Shown here: positions 1 to 7,498 of the stretch, piece after piece
Position numbering within the stretch: the stretch's first letter is position 1
How the letters are laid out: each line of letters begins with the position of its first letter
NCBI GenBank assembly: GCA_964580995.1
Contig: CAZOMV010000038.1
Location: 1 to 47,714, forward strand
Length of the DNA stretch: 47,714 nucleotides
Direction of reading: 5' to 3'
Origin: JAKJEP01 sp964580995
GTDB lineage: Bacteria; Planctomycetota; Phycisphaerae; Sedimentisphaerales; SM23-30
Program-made: the position numbers and the translations under genes
The notes under the pieces: model-generated
Databases searched by the model: none
Seen by the model: the letters and a program-made list of their open reading frames with translations, nothing else
What the model was told of the DNA's origin: nothing

Positions 1-79
1 AAATTCTCCCGACCAACCACCCACCCTTCAGACCATGAGGCGGTGAGCCAGTCTTCTTCCCACCACCCATTATTTCTTG

Positions 80-107
80 TAATTCGTAATTCATAACTCG
101 TAATTTT
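80..107. repeat. Degenerate heptanucleotide tandem repeat (TAATTCG-type, 4 units)
   Basis: Four consecutive 7-base units read TAATTCG, TAATTCA, TAACTCG and TAATTTT. The same family recurs at 259-293, so this is a dispersed short tandem repeat rather than chance AT richness. It resembles the heptamer repeats known from some cyanobacterial and planctomycete genomes. Confidence 0.7.
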
Positions 108-258
108 CTTCCTCACCCTGTCCGACTTTTTGTTATGAACTTTTCCATTTCTGAAATTTGACATTGTTTAGAATTTCGATATTAGAATTTAGTATTTACC
201 TCTCCCCCCCATATTCTCAATTTCAACCTGGGCAATCTAGGCAATCTTCCCCCTAATT

Positions 259-293
259 TAATTCGTAACTCGTAATTCATAATTCGTAATTTC
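259..293. repeat. Degenerate heptanucleotide tandem repeat (TAATTCG-type, 5 units)
   Basis: Five consecutive 7-base units read TAATTCG, TAACTCG, TAATTCA, TAATTCG and TAATTTC. They have the same consensus and phase as the tract at 80-107. No coding function is implied. Confidence 0.7.
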
Positions 294-529
294 CACCATT
301 GCCACGCGACAATATCATTCACTTTTACCACACTTTTACTCAACTTTGCGCGCCTTTTGCTCTACTTTTACATCACTTTCTTCATCTTTTACTATACTTT
401 GCTCAACATTTACCAACTCGACCTAACCGTTACAAAGTACCAAAATTCTTACCCATCTTACCAAAAATCTTACCCAATCGTTAAAACCGCTACAATCGCT
501 ACTTTATTATCGGACTATGAATTTCAACG

Positions 530-618
530 AAAAATAAAGACTTATAGTAATTCCGCAAGACGAAAAATTACGATTTACATCAATTTTCTGTCACCAAAAA
601 TAAAGACTTATAGTAATT
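530..618. repeat. Pair of identical 23-bp direct repeats
   Basis: A 23-base word that starts AAAAATAAAGAC and ends TAGTAATT occurs at 530-552 and again, identical, at 596-618. The start-to-start spacing is 66 bases. With only two copies and no further units, this is not a CRISPR array. It may be a binding site pair or a duplication scar. Confidence 0.6.
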
Positions 619-899
619 TCCCTCCCTACAAAAATAACAACTTACAACTCAGCCGGAGGTAAATTGGCAGCTAATATACGGCCAAAAACTCTTTACCCTT
701 CATTTGTTTTACCCATATTACCATTCCGATAACAAATACCGATAAAACAGAAACAATATTTTCTCTTCCCCACCCGATTTACCCACAACCAATATTATTG
801 TAAATATCTTAAAATAAATACTTTATAGTTAATATGTATTTTTTTATATTTTTCCATCATTTTCTGGGACGAAAAATCATTATCCGGCCACTAGTATAT

Positions 900-1043
900 A
901 GAGAACGCTCAATAGCGTGCCGATAGAAAAAGTGAATAGAGATTTTAACTAGCGCCTCAAGCCCACTCGGTTGTTAAGGTCTCCTCAAAGCTTTAGAACA
1001 GACACTTTGAGGAATTCTTAAAAGCCAGGGGCTTTTTTTTTGT
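900..1043 (+). ncRNA. Possible small RNA or leader with intrinsic terminator
   Basis: This stretch is less AT-rich than its surroundings and carries RNA-like structure. A perfect 9-bp stem (TCCTCAAAG at 982-990 with CTTTGAGGA at 1005-1013) is followed closely by an intrinsic terminator at 1021-1043. No reading frame explains it. The 5' end at about 900 is a guess, placed near a TATA-like stretch. I could not match it to 6S RNA, SRP RNA, tmRNA or a known riboswitch by eye. Confidence 0.35.
1021..1043 (+). terminator. Intrinsic terminator
   Basis: AAAAGCC (1021-1027), a 3-base loop, then GGCTTTT (1031-1037) continuing into a run of T to 1043. This is a classical stem followed by a U-tract. It lies upstream of the AhpD-like gene's own promoter, so it ends a separate upstream transcript. 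Confidence 0.75.
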
Positions 1044-1100
1044 CCAAAATTGCCGTAATCCTCCCCTCCCATCTGAAATCCTCATCTTTTTTCATGGTTA

Positions 1101-1129
1101 TTGGACTTTTTCAAATTTGTCGCTATAAT
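1101..1129 (+). promoter_or_regulatory. Sigma-70-type promoter of the AhpD-like gene
   Basis: A perfect TATAAT lies at 1124-1129, and TTGGAC at 1101-1106 is spaced 17 bases upstream. The -35 match is weak (TTG only). The predicted start near 1136 gives a leader of about 50 bases before the ATG at 1185. Confidence 0.5.
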
Positions 1130-1184
1130 AGAGGCATCTTGGCGTAAATTTACATTAGTACCTCATTAAGAAAGGGTTAACCCG

Positions 1185-1526
1185 ATGTCCACAGAAGTGA
1201 AAGCATTCTATGAAAAGTTCAAAACCGATTCCGGCAAAGTCCATCAAGCCCTTCCGGATATGACCAAGGGCTTCATGGGCTTCTTCCAGGCCGTCATGAA
1301 AGACGGCGCCCTCACCGTCAAACAAAAGGAACTGATCGCTCTGGCCATCGGACTGGCCGTCCGCTGTGAACCCTGCATTTATCTGCATGTCCAGAAATCC
1401 CTCGATGCCGGCGCCACCCGCCAGGAAATCCTCGAAACCGCCTCCGTCGTCGCCATGATGCAGGGCGGACCCGGATTCGTCTATGTCCCCAAAGTCCTCG
1501 ATGCCCTCGAAGCCCTTGGTAAATAA
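1185..1526 (+). CDS. AhpD-like carboxymuconolactone decarboxylase family protein
   Basis: A small cytoplasmic protein of 113 residues in the AhpD/carboxymuconolactone decarboxylase fold. It shows the redox signature of the alkylhydroperoxidase branch: Cys61-x-x-Cys64 followed by His68 (CEPCIYLH). This is preceded by the helix containing KQKELIALAIGLAVRC and followed by the usual GATRQEILE helix. Family members of this size typically act as thiol peroxidase or reductase partners in oxidative or acid stress. The true decarboxylases lack the CxxC pair, so a redox role is more likely here. The gene is monocistronic, with its own -10 element at 1124-1129, and converges on the ubiB-like gene. The exact substrate cannot be read from the sequence. 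Confidence 0.9.
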   Translation: MSTEVKAFYEKFKTDSGKVHQALPDMTKGFMGFFQAVMKDGALTVKQKELIALAIGLAVRCEPCIYLHVQKSLDAGATRQEILETASVVAMMQGGPGFVYVPKVLDALEALGK

Positions 1527-1591
1527 TCCATCGCCGCAGGCGTTACCGCCATTTTGCTCTTGGCATTATGATTTTTAATATTCTGTAATAC

Positions 1592-3250
1592 CTATTTTTT
1601 CCGGCTCCGCAGAATATCAATCACAATCCACAGCCCCGCCACAAACGCAATCAAAAAGCCGAACCCCCCGATCACCGGAATATCGAACAGCTTCGGCCCC
1701 AGCCCCACATGTGCCAGCAGCGCCGAGGCGATAATAATCGCCCCGATAATAATCCCCAGCGTCACCTTGTCCGACATCTGATTCAACTGCGCAAACGGCG
1801 CCTCCAGCCCCGTATGATGAAACTCCAGCTTCAGCTTGCCCGCCCGCACCTTCCGTAAAATCTCCAGTAGATGCTCCGGCGACTCCCGCGCCAGCAACAC
1901 CAGGTCCTCCGCCGCCATCTGCGCCTCCCCTGCCTTCCGGCGTACCGAAAACCGTTTCAAAAACAGCTTCCGCACAAACGGCTCCACCTGCGGCAGCATC
2001 TCAAAATCAGGATCTAGCTGGCACCCGATCCCCTCCGCCGTCCCCAGTGCTTTGATCAGCAGTAGAAAATCATGCCGAATCCCTATACGATGCCGATTTA
2101 CCAGACTGACGATATCCCCCAGCAACTGCCGTATATTCACCCGTTTCAGCGGGATCCCGTGATACTGCTCCAGGAAATCCAGCACCTCCATCCGCAGTTG
2201 CGGCATATTGACCTGATCCGGTATCACCCCCAGATCCCGTGCCGCCTTGAACAGCCGGTCAATATCCTTTTCTACCCCCGCCCGCAGCACCCGCGACAGA
2301 ATCCCCAGCAGCCCCTCATCCAGCCGCCCGAACATCCCGAAATCCAGAAAACAGATCACATTCCCGTCCAGCACAAAAAGGTTCCCCGGATGCGGATCCG
2401 CATGAAAAAATCCAAACGTAAAAATCTGCTTCAGCACCGCATCCACTCCCCGCTTCGCCAGCTCCCGCCGGCACTCCATCGACGCCTCTCCGTTAAAAAA
2501 CTCCGACAGCGGCCGCCCGTCGATATACTCCATCACCAAAACATTCGTGTGGCTGTATCCCCAGTATATTTTCGGCACATACACATCCGGATCATCCGCA
2601 AAATTCCGCCGAAAAATATCCGCATTCCGCCCCTCATGGTGCAGATCCAGCTCCTGCTTGACCGTATGCCGGAACTGCTCGATGATCGACCGCGTATCCC
2701 AGTGCCGCGCCTCCGGAATATGCGTCTCCGCCAGCCCCGCCATATGCTCCAGAATCATAATGTCATCCCGGATCACCCGCTCGCTGCCCGGCCGGATAAT
2801 CTTCACCGCCACCGTCTCGCCGGTCCGCAGCCGCCCCTTATACACCTGCGCCAGCGAGGCACACGCCAGCGGCTCCTGTTCCAGCTCCGCAAAACCCTCC
2901 AGAAAATCCCGCGGCAGCGCCCCCTCCACATCTTTCCACGGCAGCGGCGTCACCTTGTCCTGTAAATTCGCCAGCTCTGTCAATATATCCGCCGGCAGCA
3001 TATCCGGACGCGTGGACAAAATCTGCCCCAGCTTGATGAACGTCGGCCCCAACTGCTCCAGCATCAGACGAAACCGCACCGCCCGGTTGGCCTGGTTCCG
3101 ATCCAGTTCCTCAGCCGGCCGCAGTTTCAGCTTCAAATATTGAAACAGCTTCAGCCGACCGATCAGCTCCCCGAAGCCAAACCGGCCCACCGTCAGGATT
3201 ATCTGCTGATACCGGCGTAACGTACGATAGTTGCGATACGGATTAAACAT
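1592..3250 (-). CDS. ubiB: ABC1/UbiB-family atypical kinase (AarF-like)
   Basis: A 552-residue member of the ABC1/ADCK/UbiB family, ATPases associated with quinone biosynthesis and lipid handling at the membrane. Visible marks are the KxGQ motif (KLGQ, residues 73-76), the alanine-rich loop ASLAQVY (131-137), the VAVK lysine (150), the catalytic HADPHPGN (283-290) and the metal-binding DFG (303-305). The C-terminal 60 residues form two hydrophobic helices, as in membrane-anchored UbiB proteins. It follows the phasin-like gene on the same strand by 172 bases, an arrangement I recall from other bacteria. No other ubiquinone or menaquinone gene is nearby, so the symbol names the family rather than a proven step. 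No obvious ribosome binding site precedes the ATG. Confidence 0.9.
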   Translation of the reverse strand: MFNPYRNYRTLRRYQQIILTVGRFGFGELIGRLKLFQYLKLKLRPAEELDRNQANRAVRFRLMLEQLGPTFIKLGQILSTRPDMLPADILTELANLQDKVTPLPWKDVEGALPRDFLEGFAELEQEPLACASLAQVYKGRLRTGETVAVKIIRPGSERVIRDDIMILEHMAGLAETHIPEARHWDTRSIIEQFRHTVKQELDLHHEGRNADIFRRNFADDPDVYVPKIYWGYSHTNVLVMEYIDGRPLSEFFNGEASMECRRELAKRGVDAVLKQIFTFGFFHADPHPGNLFVLDGNVICFLDFGMFGRLDEGLLGILSRVLRAGVEKDIDRLFKAARDLGVIPDQVNMPQLRMEVLDFLEQYHGIPLKRVNIRQLLGDIVSLVNRHRIGIRHDFLLLIKALGTAEGIGCQLDPDFEMLPQVEPFVRKLFLKRFSVRRKAGEAQMAAEDLVLLARESPEHLLEILRKVRAGKLKLEFHHTGLEAPFAQLNQMSDKVTLGIIIGAIIIASALLAHVGLGPKLFDIPVIGGFGFLIAFVAGLWIVIDILRSRKK

Positions 3251-3422
3251 TCAATAAAACTCGTACTATCCAAACTAACAAAAAAACGTTATCCAAGCCG
3301 CAAAAAACAGGTTATCCAAGCCCCAACCGTAAGAGAGGGGGTCGAACACACTGTTCAATCTCTTGGAAGTGTAGGCAATGCTTGCTTGGGGATTCTCCAG
3401 TCGGACCAACTGTCCGATTTAC

Positions 3423-3743
3423 CTACAGGGTATCATCGCAGCAGGATTTCCCCGCCGGCCGCCCTTCCAGCTCTTCCACACGCTTCTGCAGCGCCTCATA
3501 ATCATCCCGCGACACCCATTTGAACCGGTCGCATACCTTCTTCACTTCCTCTGAGATCGTCTTCTTCAGCTCTTCCTTATGATGCCGGGCCTTCTCCATC
3601 AGTTCCTTCGTCAGCGTCTTCCCCTCCTCCGAGCTAACCTCCCCCTGCTTCACCAGCTCATTGACGATCTCCTGTGCCTTCTGCTCCGTCATCGCCGCCA
3701 GCCCGATCCCCGTGTACACAATCTTATGAATCAAATCCAACAT
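3423..3743 (-). CDS. Phasin-like coiled-coil protein
   Basis: 106 residues. The first 25 form a hydrophobic/amphipathic helix (LIHKIVYTGIGLAAMTEQKA). A charged helical region follows, rich in Glu and Lys (TKELMEKARHHKEELKKTI), and then a short coiled coil ending in RVEELEGR. This matches the small 'polyhydroxyalkanoate synthesis regulator phasin' family (COG3937-like) by pattern. The protein ends in a Cys-Cys pair. An AAGGAG box precedes the start. It lies upstream of the ubiB-like gene and probably shares its transcript. No PHA synthase is present, so a granule role is not supported; membrane or lipid association is the safer inference. Confidence 0.75.
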   Translation of the reverse strand: MLDLIHKIVYTGIGLAAMTEQKAQEIVNELVKQGEVSSEEGKTLTKELMEKARHHKEELKKTISEEVKKVCDRFKWVSRDDYEALQKRVEELEGRPAGKSCCDDTL

Positions 3744-3763
3744 AGCATGTCTCCTTTCCGTAG

Positions 3764-3781
3764 GGTGGGGCTTGCCCCACC
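3764..3781. repeat. REP-like palindrome
   Basis: GGTGGGGC, TT, GCCCCACC is a perfect 8-bp inverted repeat embedded in a GTAGGGTGGGGCTTGCCCCA context. This resembles a dispersed palindrome common in several environmental bacterial genomes. It would lie in the leader of the phasin-like gene, about 20 bases upstream of its start. Confidence 0.55.
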
Positions 3782-4132
3782 AACATCCTTTTGTAGGTTG
3801 GTCTCAATCTGTTATTTTTTCCATACATACGGATTGCACGCACAACCCAAAAATTCCTTTTGCCCAAATATTCGGTTTTTAACCGATTCCGTAATTTTGA
3901 CCTTTGATATTCGATTTCACCAGCCAACCGCCGGTTTGAACTACCAATATGCCATACGTCCCAAACATCTCTCCGGTTCTATTATACTCCACCTCACCCA
4001 CCTTTTCCACTGAATTCCCCCCCCCATCAAATCCCGCCACCAACGTCCCATAACTCCATCCCAGCCAGCCGTGCCCCGCGTCTTTTCCTATTTCCCCCCC
4101 AGTTTCTTCCCCCGCCCCTTTCTCAAAAGGCC

Positions 4133-4163
4133 CCCCCGGAGCCGTAAGTTTCTTACCCGGGGG
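4133..4163. repeat. Composite palindromic hairpin
   Basis: CCCCCGG (4133-4139) pairs with CCGGGGG (4157-4163), and inside it GTAAG (4144-4148) pairs with CTTAC (4152-4156) around a TTT loop. This gives a 12-bp stem with a 4-base bulge. There is no T-run, so it is not a clean terminator. It looks like a dispersed palindromic repeat. Confidence 0.5.
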
Positions 4164-4257
4164 CTTGCCGCGATGGCAAAGGCGATAGGGATAAAGCAAT
4201 CCAAGCTGATGAACGGGGAAGAGGCTTGTTTACAACAAAACGTTGCGTCGTTTTTAG

Positions 4258-4386
4258 ATCGAATACTCGAAATCTCCCCAGGTTATCCGCATGCCGCCGG
4301 CACATTTTGAGGCGCCGCCCGCACCCCAGGATTTGACGCCAGCCATGCAGATCTTGGCCCAAATCGGCATTCCCGTCTGGCACTGA
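4258..4386 (+). pseudogene. Possible C-terminal gene remnant
   Basis: A frame of 42 codons with protein-like composition (for example RMPPAHFEAPPAPQ and QILAQIGIPVWH) runs from just after a TAG at 4255-4257 to a TGA at 4384-4386. It has no plausible start or ribosome binding site, except an internal ATG at 4291. I do not recognise the family. It may be the 3' end of a lost gene, or chance. Confidence 0.25.
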
Positions 4387-4481
4387 CATCTTCCTCGGAA
4401 AAATAGGCATGTACAATACCATAAATAAATGGTAATGTAAGGGTGGCCTGAAGCGTTTCAAACTTTTGTAAGGAATTTGTC

Positions 4482-5720
4482 ATGAACGCAAATAGTTTTC
4501 CAAAAAAATGGTTACTGTTGGCTTCCTCTCTTATGATCCTGCTGTTTATCGGGCCGGGATGTAAAAAAAGTTCATCCTCGAAACAGCCCTCGACCGATTA
4601 CCCTGCCGCCAAACAGATCGTAGATGAAAAAGAATTTCTGGCGGATCCGGATGTCACTACCTGTGAATTGGAAAAGACCACCCTCTCCAAACTGAATCTT
4701 ACCGATCAAAATACACCATCCTTTGTTTATCGGATGAAGCAGGAAAACAAAGAAGACCTCTGGCAGAGTGAGATCACACTTGCCAATCACAAATTCGAAA
4801 TCCTCCTGGGTGAACGACCCGGATTCGAGTTCTACTTGTGCGATACGGAAAAGGGATTCACGCCCTACGGGTGGGGTTCACAGAGTCTATATTCCTATCA
4901 TAAGCTCGACGATACCTTCTATCAGTTTCAGCTTATCGAAAACGGCCGCAAACTTGCCGCTCACCCTTACCGGGGAGAACTGGGAATAATTCGCATCGGC
5001 AAAGGCAGCCGTAACCTCGAAAAAATCGAGTTTAATGGCTCGCTCAGGAAAGCTGACGCAGCATCTGTCCCCGTTGGTACGCTCCAGGAACAACGGCTCC
5101 AACCCGTGCAGGAGTGCCTGATTCCTGTCGGAGATTATACACCACATATCATAGATATAACCTATGATAATTTGAAAATTATGGTCTCTAATAACTACCA
5201 CACCAACGCCCAAGGGCAGTCAAATCGTGACGGTACCAAGAAAACGGTCTATGGGATGACCGTTCGCAAAGATCAGCCTTACACCCTGGATTTTTCCAAT
5301 GAACCGATGGTCATCTTTGACCAGCCGCCGCAGGATAAAAAAGACTTCTCGCCCGGCCAGGAGATTGAATTTGCGGCGGTACTGATTGACCCGAAGCTGG
5401 ACATCATGATTCGCAGACTGGATGACACCTCGCAGAAGGTACAAAAAGAATACAAAGACGATGATGGTAATGTCACTCAAACGGTCGAAATAAACAAATC
5501 GCTGGATCCGAAGGTGGTGATTACCCGGGGTGGCGGCGAGATAGTGGCTGAGGGCGCCATGCCCTTTGGCTGAGGAGGCACCTGCGGGTACACGTGGCGT
5601 GTACCGGACGATTTCCCAATCAGCGGCAGTGAAGAAGAGTTGACCGTTACCGTAACCTATGAAACCCAAAAACTCTATGGTACGGTTACCGCCCAGCGGA
5701 AAATTACCATTCGCAAGTAA
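4482..5720 (+). CDS. Lipoprotein with in-frame UGA: candidate selenoprotein or single nonsense mutant
   Basis: The frame opens with an ATG behind AAGGAA and encodes a lipoprotein signal (hydrophobic LLLASSLMILLFI, lipobox Cys27). A mostly beta, extracytoplasmic domain follows up to Gly363. A TGA stands at 5571-5573, but the same frame continues for 48 more convincing codons (GGTCGYTWRVPDDF... to RKITIRK) and ends with TAA at 5718-5720, giving 412 residues. The UGA residue (364) is four positions before Cys368, so a Cys or Sec pair is plausible, and Trp would also fit. A perfect 8-bp hairpin starts 13 bases after the UGA (5587-5605). UGA is used as an ordinary stop by neighbours, so genome-wide recoding is excluded. 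I do not recognise the protein family. Alternatives are a point mutation or a sequencing error. Confidence 0.75.
5587..5605 (+). promoter_or_regulatory. Bacterial SECIS-like hairpin downstream of in-frame UGA
   Basis: GGTACACG (5587-5594), loop TGG, CGTGTACC (5598-5605) is a perfect inverted repeat inside the coding frame. The apical loop starts 21 bases after the UGA at 5571-5573 and has G at its second position. This fits the loose bacterial SECIS pattern of a loop roughly 16-37 bases after the UGA with an early loop G. Function is inferred. Confidence 0.45.
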
Positions 5721-5784
5721 GCTGCACTGATAATAAAGGGGAACCGGGCTGAAAGTCTGTAAGACACAATGCCATTTACCCCAC

Positions 5785-5813
5785 GATTAGCAGATCGCTG
5801 ATTGCTGCTAATC
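5785..5813. other. Inverted repeat between convergent genes
   Basis: GATTAGCAG (5785-5793) and CTGCTAATC (5805-5813) form a perfect 9-bp stem between the 3' ends of the lipoprotein and the symporter genes. No T-run follows on either strand, so it is a weak bidirectional terminator at best. Confidence 0.4.
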
Positions 5814-5830
5814 TCTGTCAAACTCCCGTT

Positions 5831-7471
5831 TTACCAGAAGCGGATATACAGATAGAACCATATCACCGCATAGATGAAAAACCATAATGTTAGTTTTGCA
5901 TACCAGGGGCGTTTAATGCCTTCATCATAGTTTGCCAGCAGAGACGGGCGCCACCAGAACGGCCGCCATTTGCTTTCTTCCGGCGGGGCGGTATTCAAGG
6001 CAACCACCACCATGCCGATCATAATTACCACTTCCGCAATAAATCCCAGATATAACCAGTGAAGATGCCATGCCAGCAGTTGATCCGCCAGCACCACCAG
6101 CACCTGGATGATAATGCCGCCGATCAGACCGAATATAGCGCTGGCATAGTTGGCCCTCTTCCACAGAATTCCCATGATAATGACGGAAATGAACGGCGTA
6201 GATAGATAGGTAACGCCTCGCTGGAAATACAGGAAAATGCCGCCAAATTGCGAAACCACCGGAGCCAGTGTGCCGGCAATAGCTAGAGCAAGGAACGAAG
6301 CCGCGCGACCCGTCCAAATCATCTGCCTGTCGGTGGCGTCTTTTTTAATTTTTTTATATATGTCCAGCGAAAAAATCGTAGCGGTGGAATTTGCCAAAGC
6401 GCTCGTGGCGGACATTACCGCCGCCAAAAAGCCGGCCAGGATGATACCCTTTAATCCCCATGTCCCCGCAAATGCCTTGAGGGCAAACGGGAAGGTGGTA
6501 TCCGGATTCGCCAAAGGTTCGGCCTTATTCATTACATGGATGTAATGGTACACAATCAGGCCCAGAAAACAGGTAACCAGGGGACGAAACAGATTGATAA
6601 AACCGGCAAAAATAATACCCATAATGCCATCCCACACCGAGCGGGCGGCGAGAACCCGCTGAATCATAACCTGATTCGTGGCCTGATAAAATATGAATAG
6701 TCCAACGGTCCCCGTCAGCAGCCCTAAAAACGGTGCAACCTTATCTCCGCTGGGGTGATAAAGATGAAATCTTTCCGGACTTGCCACTTCCATCGCATGC
6801 CATCCGCCCGGAATATGATGCAAGGCTAAAAAATAAAGCAATATTCCGCCGCCCAGCAGCATAATACATTGCACGGCGTCCGTGTACATTACGGAAATCA
6901 GGCCGCCTTTGATGGTATAAATCGCGATCAGCAAAATAGTCGCCCACAGAACCAAATAGAAATTCAATCCGGTCAGCTCGGAAAAGGCGAGGCTTCCGCC
7001 ATATAAAATCGGTACCATAAAGATAAACACATACGCGAAAAGCATGGTCAAACTGTAAATATTGCCGCACAGCGGGCCAAACCGGCGCGTCAGCAATTCC
7101 GGAACGGTCGCGATGCGATTGTTCAGATAGATCGGAATAAAGAATACGATCAGCAAGGTATAACACGGCAAGGCCCACCATTCCCAGTTCGCTATTCCCA
7201 TGCCATTCTTGTAGGCAGCTCCTACCGTCCCCACGATCTGCTCGCTGGAGACACTGGTAGAAACAAAGGCGGCTCCGATAATCCACCACCTTAGTTTGCC
7301 GGACGCTAGAAAATAACCGCGCGCGGTCTTATCCTGCCGATGAGTGGCTACCAACCCTACCACCACCACAATCAGCAGCGACCCGACAATGATCAATATA
7401 TCCACTAACGACAGAGAAAATCCCGTCCCCTGGCTCACCTGTGCCAATATGCTTGCTTTCATATCTTCCAT
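5831..7471 (-). CDS. Sodium:solute symporter (SSS/SGLT family)
   Basis: A 546-residue integral membrane protein with about 14 hydrophobic segments. It belongs to the sodium/solute symporter family, which takes up sugars or other small solutes with Na+. Typical features are the short N-terminal segment LVDILIIVGSLLIVVVVGLV, the GYFLASGKLRWWIIGAAFVS stretch, the VPELLTRRFG loop and the conserved core helices. It is the last gene of the minus-strand sugar operon, 27 bases after the GH2 gene. This suggests it imports the monosaccharide or oligosaccharide released by that enzyme. An alternative start at Met4 lies three codons further in. The substrate is not determinable from sequence; a sugar or uronic acid is the inference. 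Confidence 0.92.
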   Translation of the reverse strand: MEDMKASILAQVSQGTGFSLSLVDILIIVGSLLIVVVVGLVATHRQDKTARGYFLASGKLRWWIIGAAFVSTSVSSEQIVGTVGAAYKNGMGIANWEWWALPCYTLLIVFFIPIYLNNRIATVPELLTRRFGPLCGNIYSLTMLFAYVFIFMVPILYGGSLAFSELTGLNFYLVLWATILLIAIYTIKGGLISVMYTDAVQCIMLLGGGILLYFLALHHIPGGWHAMEVASPERFHLYHPSGDKVAPFLGLLTGTVGLFIFYQATNQVMIQRVLAARSVWDGIMGIIFAGFINLFRPLVTCFLGLIVYHYIHVMNKAEPLANPDTTFPFALKAFAGTWGLKGIILAGFLAAVMSATSALANSTATIFSLDIYKKIKKDATDRQMIWTGRAASFLALAIAGTLAPVVSQFGGIFLYFQRGVTYLSTPFISVIIMGILWKRANYASAIFGLIGGIIIQVLVVLADQLLAWHLHWLYLGFIAEVVIMIGMVVVALNTAPPEESKWRPFWWRPSLLANYDEGIKRPWYAKLTLWFFIYAVIWFYLYIRFW

Positions 7472-7498
7472 CCATAAATTACTTTGTCATTTCACTTT

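Larger units (their letters stand above)
1..900. other. AT-rich intergenic region without a supported gene
   Basis: This stretch is AT-rich and pyrimidine-skewed on the plus strand. It contains many TTTTAC and CTTTTAC words between about 318 and 475. The only open frames are short low-complexity translations without a ribosome binding site. I see no gene. Apart from the heptamer tracts and the 23-bp direct repeat listed separately, nothing identifiable is present. Confidence 0.7.
3744..4481. other. Intergenic region with repeats and a possible gene remnant
   Basis: 738 bases without a supported gene. It contains a REP-like palindrome (3764-3781), a C-rich tract (about 4014-4140), a strong composite hairpin (4133-4163) and a short coding-like stretch without a start (4258-4386). 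The last 80 bases should hold the promoter of the downstream lipoprotein gene, with a TACAAT near 4410, but no convincing -35 element is visible. Confidence 0.6.

Noticed and set aside
530..618. CRISPR array
   Set aside because: Only two copies of a 23-bp repeat with one spacer-like gap and no cas genes.
299..662. Two overlapping short frames in the AT-rich start of the window
   Set aside because: Low-complexity pyrimidine-rich sequence, no ribosome binding site, and composition unlike the real genes.
2072..2965. 297-codon plus-strand frame opposite ubiB
   Set aside because: Arg/Pro/His-rich antisense translation without any motif.
5572..5720. Genome-wide UGA recoding to explain the lipoprotein frame
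   Set aside because: glyA, the LacI gene and the PIG-L gene all end with TGA as a normal stop, so UGA cannot be a general sense codon here.
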